Source: Paenibacillus sp. FSL R7-0337 (GTDB lineage: Bacteria > Bacillota > Bacilli > Paenibacillales > Paenibacillaceae). Taken from it: 64,000 bases of DNA. Positions 53,913 through 62,595 of this stretch are shown piece after piece (position 1 is the first letter of the stretch; the number at the start of each line of letters is the position of its first letter). The notes under the pieces were generated by a model. The model did not search any database, had not been told where the DNA came from, and saw nothing but the letters and a program-made list of their open reading frames with translations. Location: the NCBI RefSeq assembly GCF_037969875.1, contig NZ_CP150218.1, positions 2,666,001 through 2,730,000 of the forward strand, in the 5' to 3' direction. The translations under genes were made by a program, and so were the position numbers.

Positions 53913-54089
53913 CGTGAACGTCCTCCTAAATATAAATTTAATAATAACTTATATTTACTTTTATGTAATTATAAGTTATTAACTGTTGTTATTATACCTT
54001 CCTTTTTTATGAAATTCAATTCATTTTTACGAAAATAATAGACTTTTAATAACAACTTAAATAACCCCCTAGTTTGGTGAATGGAATGG

Positions 54090-54215
54090 ATAGAAAGAGC
54101 AAGCACCGAACGTGGGCAATTGTACGCCCGTGTGTGACGAGAGGTGAGAAGGGGGAGGGGTATTTACCCATTGGGGCATGGAGGGCAGTACGGGGCAATT
54201 ATAAATTTTGAGAAT
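54090..54215. other. G+C-rich, structured non-coding island
   Basis: In otherwise AT-rich DNA, about 110 bases are rich in G on the plus strand. ACGTGGGC and GCCCGTGT (about 54109-54135) form an 8-bp hairpin with two G-T pairs, and GGGTA-TT-TACCC (about 54157-54168) forms a second. A plus-strand frame running through it (54144-54344) has no clean start. A small structured RNA, an origin for nicking, or an eroded gene are possible. Confidence 0.45.
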
Positions 54216-54352
54216 GTGTCTAAGGTTAAGGATAGTGGAAAAATAAGGTTGGTAAACTACAACGGAATTAACATTCTGCTTTACGTTCATGTCCTATCTG
54301 TATCAAGATCAAAGATCAGAAAAGTGGGTAGTCTGGTGGAATGAATCATGTG

Positions 54353-54391
54353 AGAAAAAAAATAAACTCAACACTGGGTAGGAGTTGAGTT
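54353..54391 (-). terminator. Intrinsic terminator
   Basis: AACTCAAC (54365-54372) pairs with GTTGAGTT (54384-54391); TTTATTTTTTTT follows on the minus strand. Confidence 0.7.
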
Positions 54392-54544
54392 GTAGTCGAA
54401 TATTGTTGAGGATAAAGTTTTGCTTATATTTGACCTCCCATTCAACTGTTAAAATAATCGCCGCTTCGATAATATTTATATAATCACTGTACGGTTTAGA
54501 AAAATCTTAAACTAATTCAAATGTAGGAAGAGTTACTCCAGACG

Positions 54545-54577
54545 CAAAAAGAAGCTGGTGTTTTTCATGCCAGCTTC
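54545..54577 (-). terminator. Intrinsic terminator
   Basis: GAAGCTGG (54551-54558) pairs with CCAGCTTC (54570-54577); TTTTTG follows on the minus strand. It lies 75 bases past the stop of the gene at 54652. Confidence 0.8.
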
Positions 54578-54651
54578 ATAACCTCATTAAGCGTAATCCT
54601 TTGATAATTCGGTGTACTTATATAAGATAGCGGCGATCTCTGAATGCGGGG

Positions 54652-54894
54652 TTAAACTCGAAATGTCGAGACGTCCAAAACATCCTTTACTTCGTAGATT
54701 GCTATCTCCACAGGCAAGTTTCTCGACTTAAAGAAATTTTCGACCTCGGTGAACATCTGCTTTATTAATTCAAGCAATGGTTCTGTAAATTGCCATGGCA
54801 TGGGTTGAGCAAAATAGGGATCGGTTACATCTGGAACAACTGGAACTGCCCACGGATGAGCGTTATATATATTTAATTCAGATAGCTTAGTCAT
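54652..54894 (-). CDS. Small hypothetical protein
   Basis: 80 residues (MTKLSELNIYNAHPWAVPVV to VEIAIYEVKDVLDVSTFRV) with GGGAGG before the ATG. Soluble, with a Pro-rich start and one amphipathic helix (LLELIKQMFTEVENFFKSRN). It has its own terminator and lies just downstream of the large surface operon. Function unknown. Confidence 0.7.
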   Translation of the reverse strand: MTKLSELNIYNAHPWAVPVVPDVTDPYFAQPMPWQFTEPLLELIKQMFTEVENFFKSRNLPVEIAIYEVKDVLDVSTFRV

Positions 54895-54966
54895 GTAAGC
54901 TCCCTCCCAAGAATAGTTGGTAGTATTCTAACTTGGAAGTCCAGCTTTGGGAAGTTTGTCAGAAAC

Positions 54967-55005
54967 AAAAAAAAAAGAGAAGGCTCCAGTTAAGGCACCT
55001 TCTCT
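54967..55005 (-). terminator. Intrinsic terminator of the surface-protein operon
   Basis: AGAGAAGG (54976-54983) pairs with CCTTCTCT (54998-55005); ten T follow on the minus strand. Confidence 0.85.
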
Positions 55006-55023
55006 CAAGTTAGAAATCAAGTT

Positions 55024-58000
55024 TTATTGAACAGACCCAAACGAATCCATAATCGAAACATTCGGAACTATGAACTGCGGCGAATTTTTGACCCCGATTT
55101 GCCCTTTGGAGCTATCGGCTATCATTTCAGCGTTACCTGATTTCAGGTGCAGCCTAGTGTAGCCTAGTGCACCATTGCTGAAGAACTTATTCTTATCGAT
55201 AGGTGCTTCAAGATCAGGAGTCACTTCGAGCGGAAGTTTGTCTGAATAATGAAAACTAGGTAGGCCAAACAGTGTTATATACTCTCTTACAACCAATAAG
55301 CTAGAATCCTCTGAATACCATCCTTTACCTACTGCGATATCATTCGATCCACGAACAGTAGCTGCAAGTGATGCGAACTTAGTATCGGTAAGCTTGTCAC
55401 CTCCACCAGATTCGAAGGTGTTGAACACATTCTCATTGGTAGAGATATGCATACGTGCCAGAGCATCTTTTAACTCTTGAGAAACACTGCTTAGGTCACG
55501 AGTTCCGTTTACCCCGATCAATCTTCCACCGCGCACTTCCAAAGCATATTCCTTTACTGCAGTTGATTTCTGTTCAGCTGCTACCTTGGATACTTGACCC
55601 CCGAAATCCTTACCATTGATGATGAACTTGCCATCAACGTCGAAACTCACTTGCCACTTACCTGTTTCTTGTTTTTTAGTCGCATACTCCGCCAAGTAAG
55701 AGTCGTTAATCGTATCCGTATTGTACTGAGAGTGATTCCAACTATTCTTATATGCAGAGTTTCCGATATCTAAAACAAATGTCTTAATTTCAAGATCACC
55801 TTTAACATCGAAGCTATTGGTTGTAGCAGAACCTTTAAAAATAACTTCCTTATTAGTATTCAATCGTGCAGCCAAAACTTTGGCTGCAGAATCGGTCGCT
55901 GTACTCATCCCCGTTACCACAGGATTGATATCAAGATTGATAAATTTCGTCTGATTGTAGCTTACTGGCAAAATAGATCTTACCTTTTCGCCTGCAGTAA
56001 AAGCGACACTGGTATTACCAGAAGAATCGTCATACCCCATGATGACCTCGGGATATATCGAAATGGACTCTTCACCTTGCTTAGTCTGCCAGTAAAGACC
56101 GTTTGTTGACTCTGATGTTGGCTTAAATTTCTTTGTTGACGGGCTATCTTTAGGTATATAGTGCTTAAAGTTTACGGATATCTCGTAATCTGAACTATTG
56201 GTACTCTGAGAAGCCGTTCCTGACCATGAATATGGGAGTATGCGACTACCTATAGTCTTTCCCTTAGCATCGTAGTTTGTTTCCGATTTATAACGGGTCT
56301 CAGAATATACATATTCAGATGTAGGAGATTTAACTCCATAAGCAACGTTCGCACTCTTCTTTACGTTTGTCTTATTATCAACAGACCCCTTACTGGTAGA
56401 ACCGATTTTGCCGTCAAATAGCTTGAAATTATTAACCCAGCTTGCCAGCCTCGTATTTAATACCGAACCATTATCCTTAACTGCCAATAAATCGCCCGAT
56501 TCATGAAACGAAGCCAAAGTACTGAATGGCGAGACATTCTTGTTCAGCGTATCATTGAACAGTTTGGCGCGACTGAAAGCCCAAGGCACATTCGATAAAT
56601 CAGGATCGACCAAGCTGAATGTTTGACTACCTGATGGTGAAAGCTTCGGGTCTTCGAAGCTTTGAAATGGTAAGCTTACGGAGAAGTTGGACTTGTTCGT
56701 GACTTCAGGCGAGATGTTACCCCAATATTGTGAAAGTCGCCATTGTGGGACTTCCATTGAGTTTTTTACTGGTTCAGTCGAGTCCACTGTTACTTTAACG
56801 AACAAGGTCAATTGTGCATTGGAGTATACCTCCTTGCCGGAATTCGCATATTTGTTATCGACGGAAGAAGACCCCCCCACCTTACTATCTCCGCCGAGAT
56901 ACTTATGCAAACTGAGCGGTTCTGGAGTGTCATACCCCAATTCAATAAACCACGTTTCAGTTCCAGCCTTACTAGGAACTGAAACTACACCATCTTGTCC
57001 TTTGGAAGATACCTTTAATTCACTCTTGTTAAGATTATCAGTCAGATCTTTTTTATCAACCAATGTGAATTTAGCATTTTCATCAGGCAATATTTCGTAC
57101 GTCTTATTATCATGTTCGACTGTCATACCAGCTGTAATAAACTTGTCACTATACTGAGTCAATTCGCTCAAAAATCTCTTATTATCCTCCGACCAGCCTC
57201 TCACAGGCTCAGTAAAATGTTCTCCAGTTGAATCACCATTCTTGTCCACTACAGTAACGTTCAACAATGCATCAATTGCAGGTTTCTTGGAATACTCCCC
57301 TCCATAGCCCCAAACCTGAAACCCCCAGCCACCAAAGGGATTTTGTGATATGCTATCTGACAATGGGACTATCGAGGTTACAGGTTTTAACGTTTTTGAG
57401 TAATAATCACGGGCATAGGTTCGGAATGTGAATGGAAGATTACCATTTTCCTTGTAGGGAGAAAGCGATCCCTGATCTGCAGAAGACGCACCACCTTTCG
57501 CAACTGCCTCTGCTTCACGATTGGCACTCAACCCTTTCAATGTAGCATCATTCGGGCGAGCTTGCTTTCTAATATTAAGATACCACGCCGTAGCATCATG
57601 CATTGGTATGAAGGAATAGTCTCGACTCAACGGGCTATTCCCATCTTTAACGCTGATCCCTACCACCGTCTGAAAGAACAAAACTAGCTCTTTCTTACTG
57701 AATGCATCGCGCATCATTTGTTCGTATTGATTGTACGATTTATCTGTCATAATACCAGATTCCTTAATTAAATTAAGGTAGTCGTTAAACATCAGGGCTC
57801 CAATTACCTGGGCATCAAAATCACTATTGTCTATTCTGTTTGAAATGTAGTCCTCAATAAGTGTTTTCAGTGCAGTTCCTACGGGCTTGTCTCCGTTGGT
57901 GCCAGTTAATGTGCGATTAGCATTATTCGGGTTGATGTTGACCAAAGCTTGAGCAATGATAGCTTCGAAGTAATTGTTACTGTCTACAGCCTTATCAGCA

Positions 58001-58455
58001 TAATTTAAAGTCTTCCTGCTTAAATTAATTTTACTGTGAATTGAGGAACTGTTCGGATACAACGGGTTTTTTCCATATAGATTTTTAATACCCCCATCAT
58101 AGACACTAAACCCTGAACCTTCCTTACGAAACAAGTCATCAGCTGTCTTGTTCGGTGCCATGTAAAACATGGTGTCTTCATAATTGAATTTAGAATCGTC
58201 CTGCAGAGCTCCAGTTTTCGAATCCCCCGATAATTCCCCCGCAGGGATGAAGCCGATCTGTAGAACGGCTGCTATTCCATCTGAGGTTTGAAATTGACCA
58301 GCTGCTGTAGATGAAGTAATACCTCCGGTCGCCGGCTCTGTTCCACCTACGTTTGTGCCTTCAGCTCTAACCAATGTGGAAGCGATACTTACAAAAGATG
58401 AAGCTACCAGTGTGGCAGATAATAAGACCTTCATTACGGAATTTATAAATGGCAT
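55024..58455 (-). CDS. Very large exported protein of unknown function
   Basis: 1143 residues. Signal peptide about 1-31 (VMKVLLSATLVASSFVSIAS, cleavage near VRAEG). No transmembrane segment afterwards, no LPxTG and no recognised domain; the body is beta-rich with many Thr, Ser, Asn and Lys. GGAGG supports the ATG at 58455. It overlaps the upstream surface-protein gene by 13 bases, so the two are made together and perhaps form a complex outside the cell. A role in mating contact or as a surface layer is possible. Confidence 0.75.
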   Translation of the reverse strand: MPFINSVMKVLLSATLVASSFVSIASTLVRAEGTNVGGTEPATGGITSSTAAGQFQTSDGIAAVLQIGFIPAGELSGDSKTGALQDDSKFNYEDTMFYMAPNKTADDLFRKEGSGFSVYDGGIKNLYGKNPLYPNSSSIHSKINLSRKTLNYADKAVDSNNYFEAIIAQALVNINPNNANRTLTGTNGDKPVGTALKTLIEDYISNRIDNSDFDAQVIGALMFNDYLNLIKESGIMTDKSYNQYEQMMRDAFSKKELVLFFQTVVGISVKDGNSPLSRDYSFIPMHDATAWYLNIRKQARPNDATLKGLSANREAEAVAKGGASSADQGSLSPYKENGNLPFTFRTYARDYYSKTLKPVTSIVPLSDSISQNPFGGWGFQVWGYGGEYSKKPAIDALLNVTVVDKNGDSTGEHFTEPVRGWSEDNKRFLSELTQYSDKFITAGMTVEHDNKTYEILPDENAKFTLVDKKDLTDNLNKSELKVSSKGQDGVVSVPSKAGTETWFIELGYDTPEPLSLHKYLGGDSKVGGSSSVDNKYANSGKEVYSNAQLTLFVKVTVDSTEPVKNSMEVPQWRLSQYWGNISPEVTNKSNFSVSLPFQSFEDPKLSPSGSQTFSLVDPDLSNVPWAFSRAKLFNDTLNKNVSPFSTLASFHESGDLLAVKDNGSVLNTRLASWVNNFKLFDGKIGSTSKGSVDNKTNVKKSANVAYGVKSPTSEYVYSETRYKSETNYDAKGKTIGSRILPYSWSGTASQSTNSSDYEISVNFKHYIPKDSPSTKKFKPTSESTNGLYWQTKQGEESISIYPEVIMGYDDSSGNTSVAFTAGEKVRSILPVSYNQTKFINLDINPVVTGMSTATDSAAKVLAARLNTNKEVIFKGSATTNSFDVKGDLEIKTFVLDIGNSAYKNSWNHSQYNTDTINDSYLAEYATKKQETGKWQVSFDVDGKFIINGKDFGGQVSKVAAEQKSTAVKEYALEVRGGRLIGVNGTRDLSSVSQELKDALARMHISTNENVFNTFESGGGDKLTDTKFASLAATVRGSNDIAVGKGWYSEDSSLLVVREYITLFGLPSFHYSDKLPLEVTPDLEAPIDKNKFFSNGALGYTRLHLKSGNAEMIADSSKGQIGVKNSPQFIVPNVSIMDSFGSVQ

Positions 58456-59993
58456 TTTTGCTTCCTCCTTCTGTAGAATACAAAACTAATTACAGCCCCC
58501 ATAACAGATAACACAAAGCCTAACCACAAATACGAGGGGTTCCCACTAGTATCCGGTATGTCCACACCTGTGTGGGGTATCGACACACCACCACCTAAGA
58601 CTATTCCCATTCCAAGAATAAACTTGGCTCTTTCAGATTTTGGATCAATGAATACCGTTTCGACTTTTCCAGTGTCATTGTCTTTAATTAGAAAGGATTC
58701 TCCTGGGGTCACCCCGAAGACGAGGGATTCCTTACCCTTATATTTCTTGTTTGCGACCGAATCAACATTAATGATCGAGAAATTATACCGTTTCCCCTCT
58801 TTGTTTACTTCTAATGTGTATCTCGCCTTTAACGAAATGTTTATAGAAGCTCTGCCACCGATTATTTTAAGAGAATTCGCGTTTATCTTTGCTGTGGCAT
58901 ACTTCCCTTTCACTGCTACCTTGTACGTCCCGTCTGGCAAACCTGAGATGGTGTTGTTCTCAAGATTAAGGCTGTAAGTGCTCGATACCCCTTTTAAGGA
59001 TGTAATGACTATCTCCACATCTGACCATGCGGTTGACAGTTCCGTATTATCAACAGGGGAGAAATTTACCGTGATTTCCGAATTAGTAACTGGATTTTCA
59101 AATACGACAGGAATCGTTACAGCTTGTTTTTGGCTACCTGTGATGACCGATTGGGGAAGCTCAATTTCACCTTTACCGTTCACACCGTCTTTAACAGACT
59201 TACCTTGAGAAGAAATCGAGAACCTCCACGTCAGCTTACTATTGTCTAACCAAACCATACCGTTTTCATCTGAGATGGAGCTAATTGTTCCCTTCTTGTC
59301 AAAAAGCTTGATTTCTACCAAGGTCTTTTTTAATGGGGAACCATCTTCTGTTTGTAGAAATAATCCAACCTTCTGACTATTGGTCTGCAGATTTGCCTTG
59401 ATTGGATGGATAGAGGTTGCAGTTAAATCCTTAATTGTTGTCTCTTCACCTTCAACTCCATCGAAATAGTTAAAACTGGCGATCTTGAATTGATAATTGG
59501 TATTTACCTTCAAATCATAATAGTGTAGCTGGCCTTTTTCGTCTGGTGTATCATCTTGGAATCTCAGGTTATTGATGATGCCATCTGCCTTCCTTAAGAT
59601 TATGGCGAATTGATCACCGAGCTTATATCCCGAATGATTGAAAATCAGGTGATAAACGCCATCTGTTCTATCGAAGTTTTGGTTGTTTCCAATGGCAGAA
59701 CTAATCAGTTTATTATCAGTGACTGACCAAAGCTCCATTTTAAAGTCTGGCACGAAAGCTTGAGGTGGATAAGAGATGTCTACATGAATTCCATCTGTCA
59801 CTATCCTCGATGTGTTATCCCTAATTGATGTAATTTGATTTTGTAGAACCTGTGGTGCCTGTACTTCGACCTCTGCTTGAACTGGCTGAGTAGACTCTAT
59901 TGGCTTGGGCTGCACTTCGGCTGCAAACGCTGAAGTCGAGAAAAGTGAAGTAGCCAGAGTCAAGATAGCCAATGTTATCAATTGCTTCCTCAT
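58443..59993 (-). CDS. Exported protein with C-terminal wall/membrane anchor
   Basis: 516 residues from the ATG at 59993 (AAAGGAGG upstream; the frame opens 21 bases earlier). Signal peptide about 1-25. Several beta-sandwich-like segments, with SGLPDGTYKVAVKGKY resembling CnaB/SpaA-type repeats. The C-terminus has SIPHTGVDIPDTSGNPSY, then WLGFVLSVMGAVISFVFYRR and RKQK: a possible sortase-like motif (IPxTG variants), a membrane helix and a positive tail. It is followed by the 1143-residue gene in the same operon. Confidence 0.75.
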   Translation of the reverse strand: MRKQLITLAILTLATSLFSTSAFAAEVQPKPIESTQPVQAEVEVQAPQVLQNQITSIRDNTSRIVTDGIHVDISYPPQAFVPDFKMELWSVTDNKLISSAIGNNQNFDRTDGVYHLIFNHSGYKLGDQFAIILRKADGIINNLRFQDDTPDEKGQLHYYDLKVNTNYQFKIASFNYFDGVEGEETTIKDLTATSIHPIKANLQTNSQKVGLFLQTEDGSPLKKTLVEIKLFDKKGTISSISDENGMVWLDNSKLTWRFSISSQGKSVKDGVNGKGEIELPQSVITGSQKQAVTIPVVFENPVTNSEITVNFSPVDNTELSTAWSDVEIVITSLKGVSSTYSLNLENNTISGLPDGTYKVAVKGKYATAKINANSLKIIGGRASINISLKARYTLEVNKEGKRYNFSIINVDSVANKKYKGKESLVFGVTPGESFLIKDNDTGKVETVFIDPKSERAKFILGMGIVLGGGVSIPHTGVDIPDTSGNPSYLWLGFVLSVMGAVISFVFYRRRKQKCHL

Positions 59994-60110
59994 ATACCAT
60001 TCCTCCTTTAACAACTTTTGATTTTTGATTTTTATTGATCTATCAATGACTATCCTTAATTGAAATATTCTATCTGCCCTAAATTGTCTTTAAGTTGAAA
60101 ACACCTTCAT

Positions 60111-60152
60111 AAAAAAAGTGCGGGGCAATGTCATTTCGACATCACCCCACAC
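60111..60152 (-). terminator. Intrinsic terminator
   Basis: GTGCGGGG (60118-60125) pairs with CCCCACAC (60145-60152) with one mismatch, and ATGTC/GACAT pair inside. Seven T follow on the minus strand. It ends the gene at 60173. Confidence 0.85.
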
Positions 60153-60172
60153 ATTTAAGTGAAATTATTTAA

Positions 60173-61786
60173 TCATAGTTTCCCAAAAGTCGGTTCAGAA
60201 ACAATTACTGAGCTATTTTCTAGAGCCTTAGCTACATCTACAAGCTTGAACGAACCAGCTGCCGTCTCATACCAAAAACCATTAATTTGTATTAATACCT
60301 CAGCATGACCAGAACCACCAATGATCATCGTATTATAGCCCATCAAATCGAATGTAGCAGAATAAGTCTCTGCATCACTATCGCAATCTGATATACCACG
60401 AATCAGTGTGTCAAAAATACTGGATGGTGAACCATCCATCGGGTCTTTTTTACCTTTAATAAGTTCTCCTGCAACAATCATTATTTTGTAGGCTTTAATA
60501 ATCTCATCACTACTTACCCCAGCTTTAACGAAATCACCAATACTGTTTTCAGCTGACTTCAATCCTCTATTTTGATCTGAACGATCACGTGTATCTTCAG
60601 ACCATCTTGCTCCATCTATAAATTGATAATAATATGGTGAGTAAAGGTCACCCCCAAAAATAACATTATCAACCCCCTTCAAAGCCTCAAGAACGATCTT
60701 CATTGATTCGTCATATTCACTTTGATCTCGAACTCCGTAAGTATGTTTTCCGTATTTAACAGTAATCCCATTCACTTTTTGCGTCTTAGTTGAGTCTATC
60801 ACTACGTTATGGCTACTACCCGTTATAATATTGGCAGTTTGGGTGTCGTTGTCCCACTTAACAGTTCCGCCGAATGCTTCTGATACAAATCTCAATGGAA
60901 CCATCGAACATCCATTTATTTTAGCCAATGAAGCCGACAATTTAACTTCACTCCCATTTACATAAGCAATATTGCTTCCCATTTTTAATGTAACCTTAGT
61001 TGACCCTTTGTTTGCTGTGATCGTTTCTGTTTCCCTTGACCAAAGTACATTCACACCTAAAGACTCGAATACCCCTCTTAAGGGGACAAGGATGCTACCG
61101 CTCTTAGAGATTGGCGACTGTGAATAGGACTGTTTTACTCCATCAATTACTATAGAGGGTGTAAGGTTAGCCACAGAAAGGGACTTTAACTCATTCTTTT
61201 TACTCACTGAAGATTGAAGAGCATAATTCGAGCTATTCTCAGTTCTGATTTTCTGCTTAATACTTGCTAACTTGTCCTTAACTGTTTGAACGTTACCCCG
61301 ATTCAAAGGTACGTCTGAGTCATAAGTGATAATTAATTGCTCTGTCTCAGACAATACCGACTGTAACGTCCTAACACTTATAAATCCTTGGGATGTACTC
61401 GCTCTAGCATCGATTTCTTTTAATCTATTCATTAGGCTTAATAACGCATTTGCGCTAAAACCACTTTCTCGAATGACTTTATTAGCAAAGCTAAGATTGG
61501 AAATAAGGGCTTCCTCATCTTGAGAATTCATGTATACTCCCTGAGATGCTGTTACAGGTTGGATGGTCGGTTCGATGGTCGGGTGGGAAGTAGCCGCAGA
61601 AGCCGTGTTGCCTTCATAGGATATTATTGAACTAAGTAAAAATGAACTTATAAGCAGTCCGTGGATCACAAAATTGAATTTCCTTTTTACAGGTTTATCT
61701 CTTGAGTAGATTGCACTCATATGAATCTCTGTATTACAGTTTATAGCTTGTCCTTTACCACTAAGACAATCCGAGGTATTCTTCAT
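60173..61786 (-). CDS. Exported stalk-domain protein with transglutaminase-like domain
   Basis: 537 residues; GGAGG precedes the ATG. A transmembrane or signal segment lies at about 36-65, after an unusually long basic N-terminus. A copper-amine-oxidase-like stalk domain at about 210-330 (SGSILVPLRGVFESLGVNVL, CSMVPLRFVSEAFGGTVKWD). A C-terminal transglutaminase-like domain at about 400-520: SDCDSDAETYSATFDLMGYN, GSGHAEVLIQINGFWYETAA, with the Cys, His and acidic residue in order. It may cross-link or cut surface proteins. Upstream of the surface operon, in its own transcript. Confidence 0.78.
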   Translation of the reverse strand: MKNTSDCLSGKGQAINCNTEIHMSAIYSRDKPVKRKFNFVIHGLLISSFLLSSIISYEGNTASAATSHPTIEPTIQPVTASQGVYMNSQDEEALISNLSFANKVIRESGFSANALLSLMNRLKEIDARASTSQGFISVRTLQSVLSETEQLIITYDSDVPLNRGNVQTVKDKLASIKQKIRTENSSNYALQSSVSKKNELKSLSVANLTPSIVIDGVKQSYSQSPISKSGSILVPLRGVFESLGVNVLWSRETETITANKGSTKVTLKMGSNIAYVNGSEVKLSASLAKINGCSMVPLRFVSEAFGGTVKWDNDTQTANIITGSSHNVVIDSTKTQKVNGITVKYGKHTYGVRDQSEYDESMKIVLEALKGVDNVIFGGDLYSPYYYQFIDGARWSEDTRDRSDQNRGLKSAENSIGDFVKAGVSSDEIIKAYKIMIVAGELIKGKKDPMDGSPSSIFDTLIRGISDCDSDAETYSATFDLMGYNTMIIGGSGHAEVLIQINGFWYETAAGSFKLVDVAKALENSSVIVSEPTFGKL

Positions 61787-62218
61787 TTCTTCATCCTCCT
61801 CAGAAAAAATAAAATGAACGGATGTTGATTTTGTTACTTACTATATTTCTGATGCCTAAAAATCTGTTAGAGTAATTTGAACTCATCATCATTTGAATTT
61901 TTCTGTTCTTTGAGTCGAATACGTTGAAATGCAAAATAAAACTTCACAAATTGGCTAGGAGGATACCCTTAATTGAGTAGTAGACTCTGGACAGAGGGTC
62001 ATGTTGCTGGCCATTTAGGCATAATGTCTTTGCAACAGTTTGTTAATCTACTTTGCATGCACCTCGACCTCTCTGTTTCACTCATTTCGAGGCTCTATCA
62101 CTTTCAGTCCTACTAACTGGCTGTCTACGTTTAACATCTGAAATACTTCCAGATTCGATTGGTCTGACTCTTCAGTTGGGTATTGTTTATCGAAATAAAA
62201 AATTAAGAGCAGAATAAA
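61787..62218. other. 430-bp stretch with no gene seen
   Basis: AT-rich promoter region of the gene at 60173 followed by mixed sequence. No open frame with a ribosome binding site is seen. Confidence 0.4.
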
Positions 62219-62400
62219 GACGAAAACCCCTAGGCGGGGTTAAGGCAAGACTACCGGATCGATTGTAACGGCTTGTACGGCGATTTGAGAGGGGGTTGAG
62301 AGTATCCGAATACCCAAAGAAGCCCCGCCAAGGAGAGGGCCGGGGCTGGCATTTTTGAAGGGCGTTTTCTTTGGATCGCTCCCCTCGGGGGAGGTAAACT
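62219..62400. other. G+C-rich, hairpin-dense non-coding island
   Basis: Within about 180 bases lie AACCCC/GGGGTT (62225-62241), AGCCCCG/CGGGGCT (62321-62347, followed by GGCATTTTT) and CTCCCC/GGGGGAG (about 62381-62395). The G+C content is far above the flanks. No convincing gene is seen on either strand. It could be a structured RNA ending at the 62347 hairpin, or a replication or transfer origin near the primase gene. Confidence 0.5.
62321..62357 (+). terminator. Possible intrinsic terminator within the G+C-rich island
   Basis: AGCCCCG (62321-62327) pairs with CGGGGCT (62341-62347) and ATTTTTG follows shortly after on the plus strand. It would end a plus-strand RNA starting in the island. 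Confidence 0.5.
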
Positions 62401-62492
62401 ACAGGTGGCAGATAATTGCTCTTCCCGTTGATACCTGCAATACAGACTTTTCGTTGATCAAAATCAGATTTCTATAAGAGCATAAAAAGTAA

Positions 62493-62542
62493 TGCCCTTG
62501 GTGCCCTTGGTGCCCTTGGTGCCCTTGGTGCCCTTGGTGCCC
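62493..62542. repeat. 9-bp tandem repeat
   Basis: TGCCCTTGG is repeated five times exactly (62493-62537) and begins a sixth time. On the minus strand it would encode Gly-His-Gln repeats in a 61-codon frame directly after the primase gene. That frame has only AAGG two bases before its ATG, so I do not call it a gene. Confidence 0.85.
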
Positions 62543-62595
62543 ATCGATCATTGGGCGATACCGATTTATTTGCGAATACAGCATCGCCTTAGTGT

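Noticed and set aside
54144..54344. 66-codon plus-strand frame through the G-rich island
   Set aside because: The start lies inside a purine-rich structured stretch and the first 20 codons look non-coding; the later part is protein-like but has no start of its own.
62399..62584. 61-codon minus-strand frame with Gly-His-Gln repeats
   Set aside because: The only ribosome-binding-like bases are two bases from the ATG and the repeats are explained by the 9-bp array.
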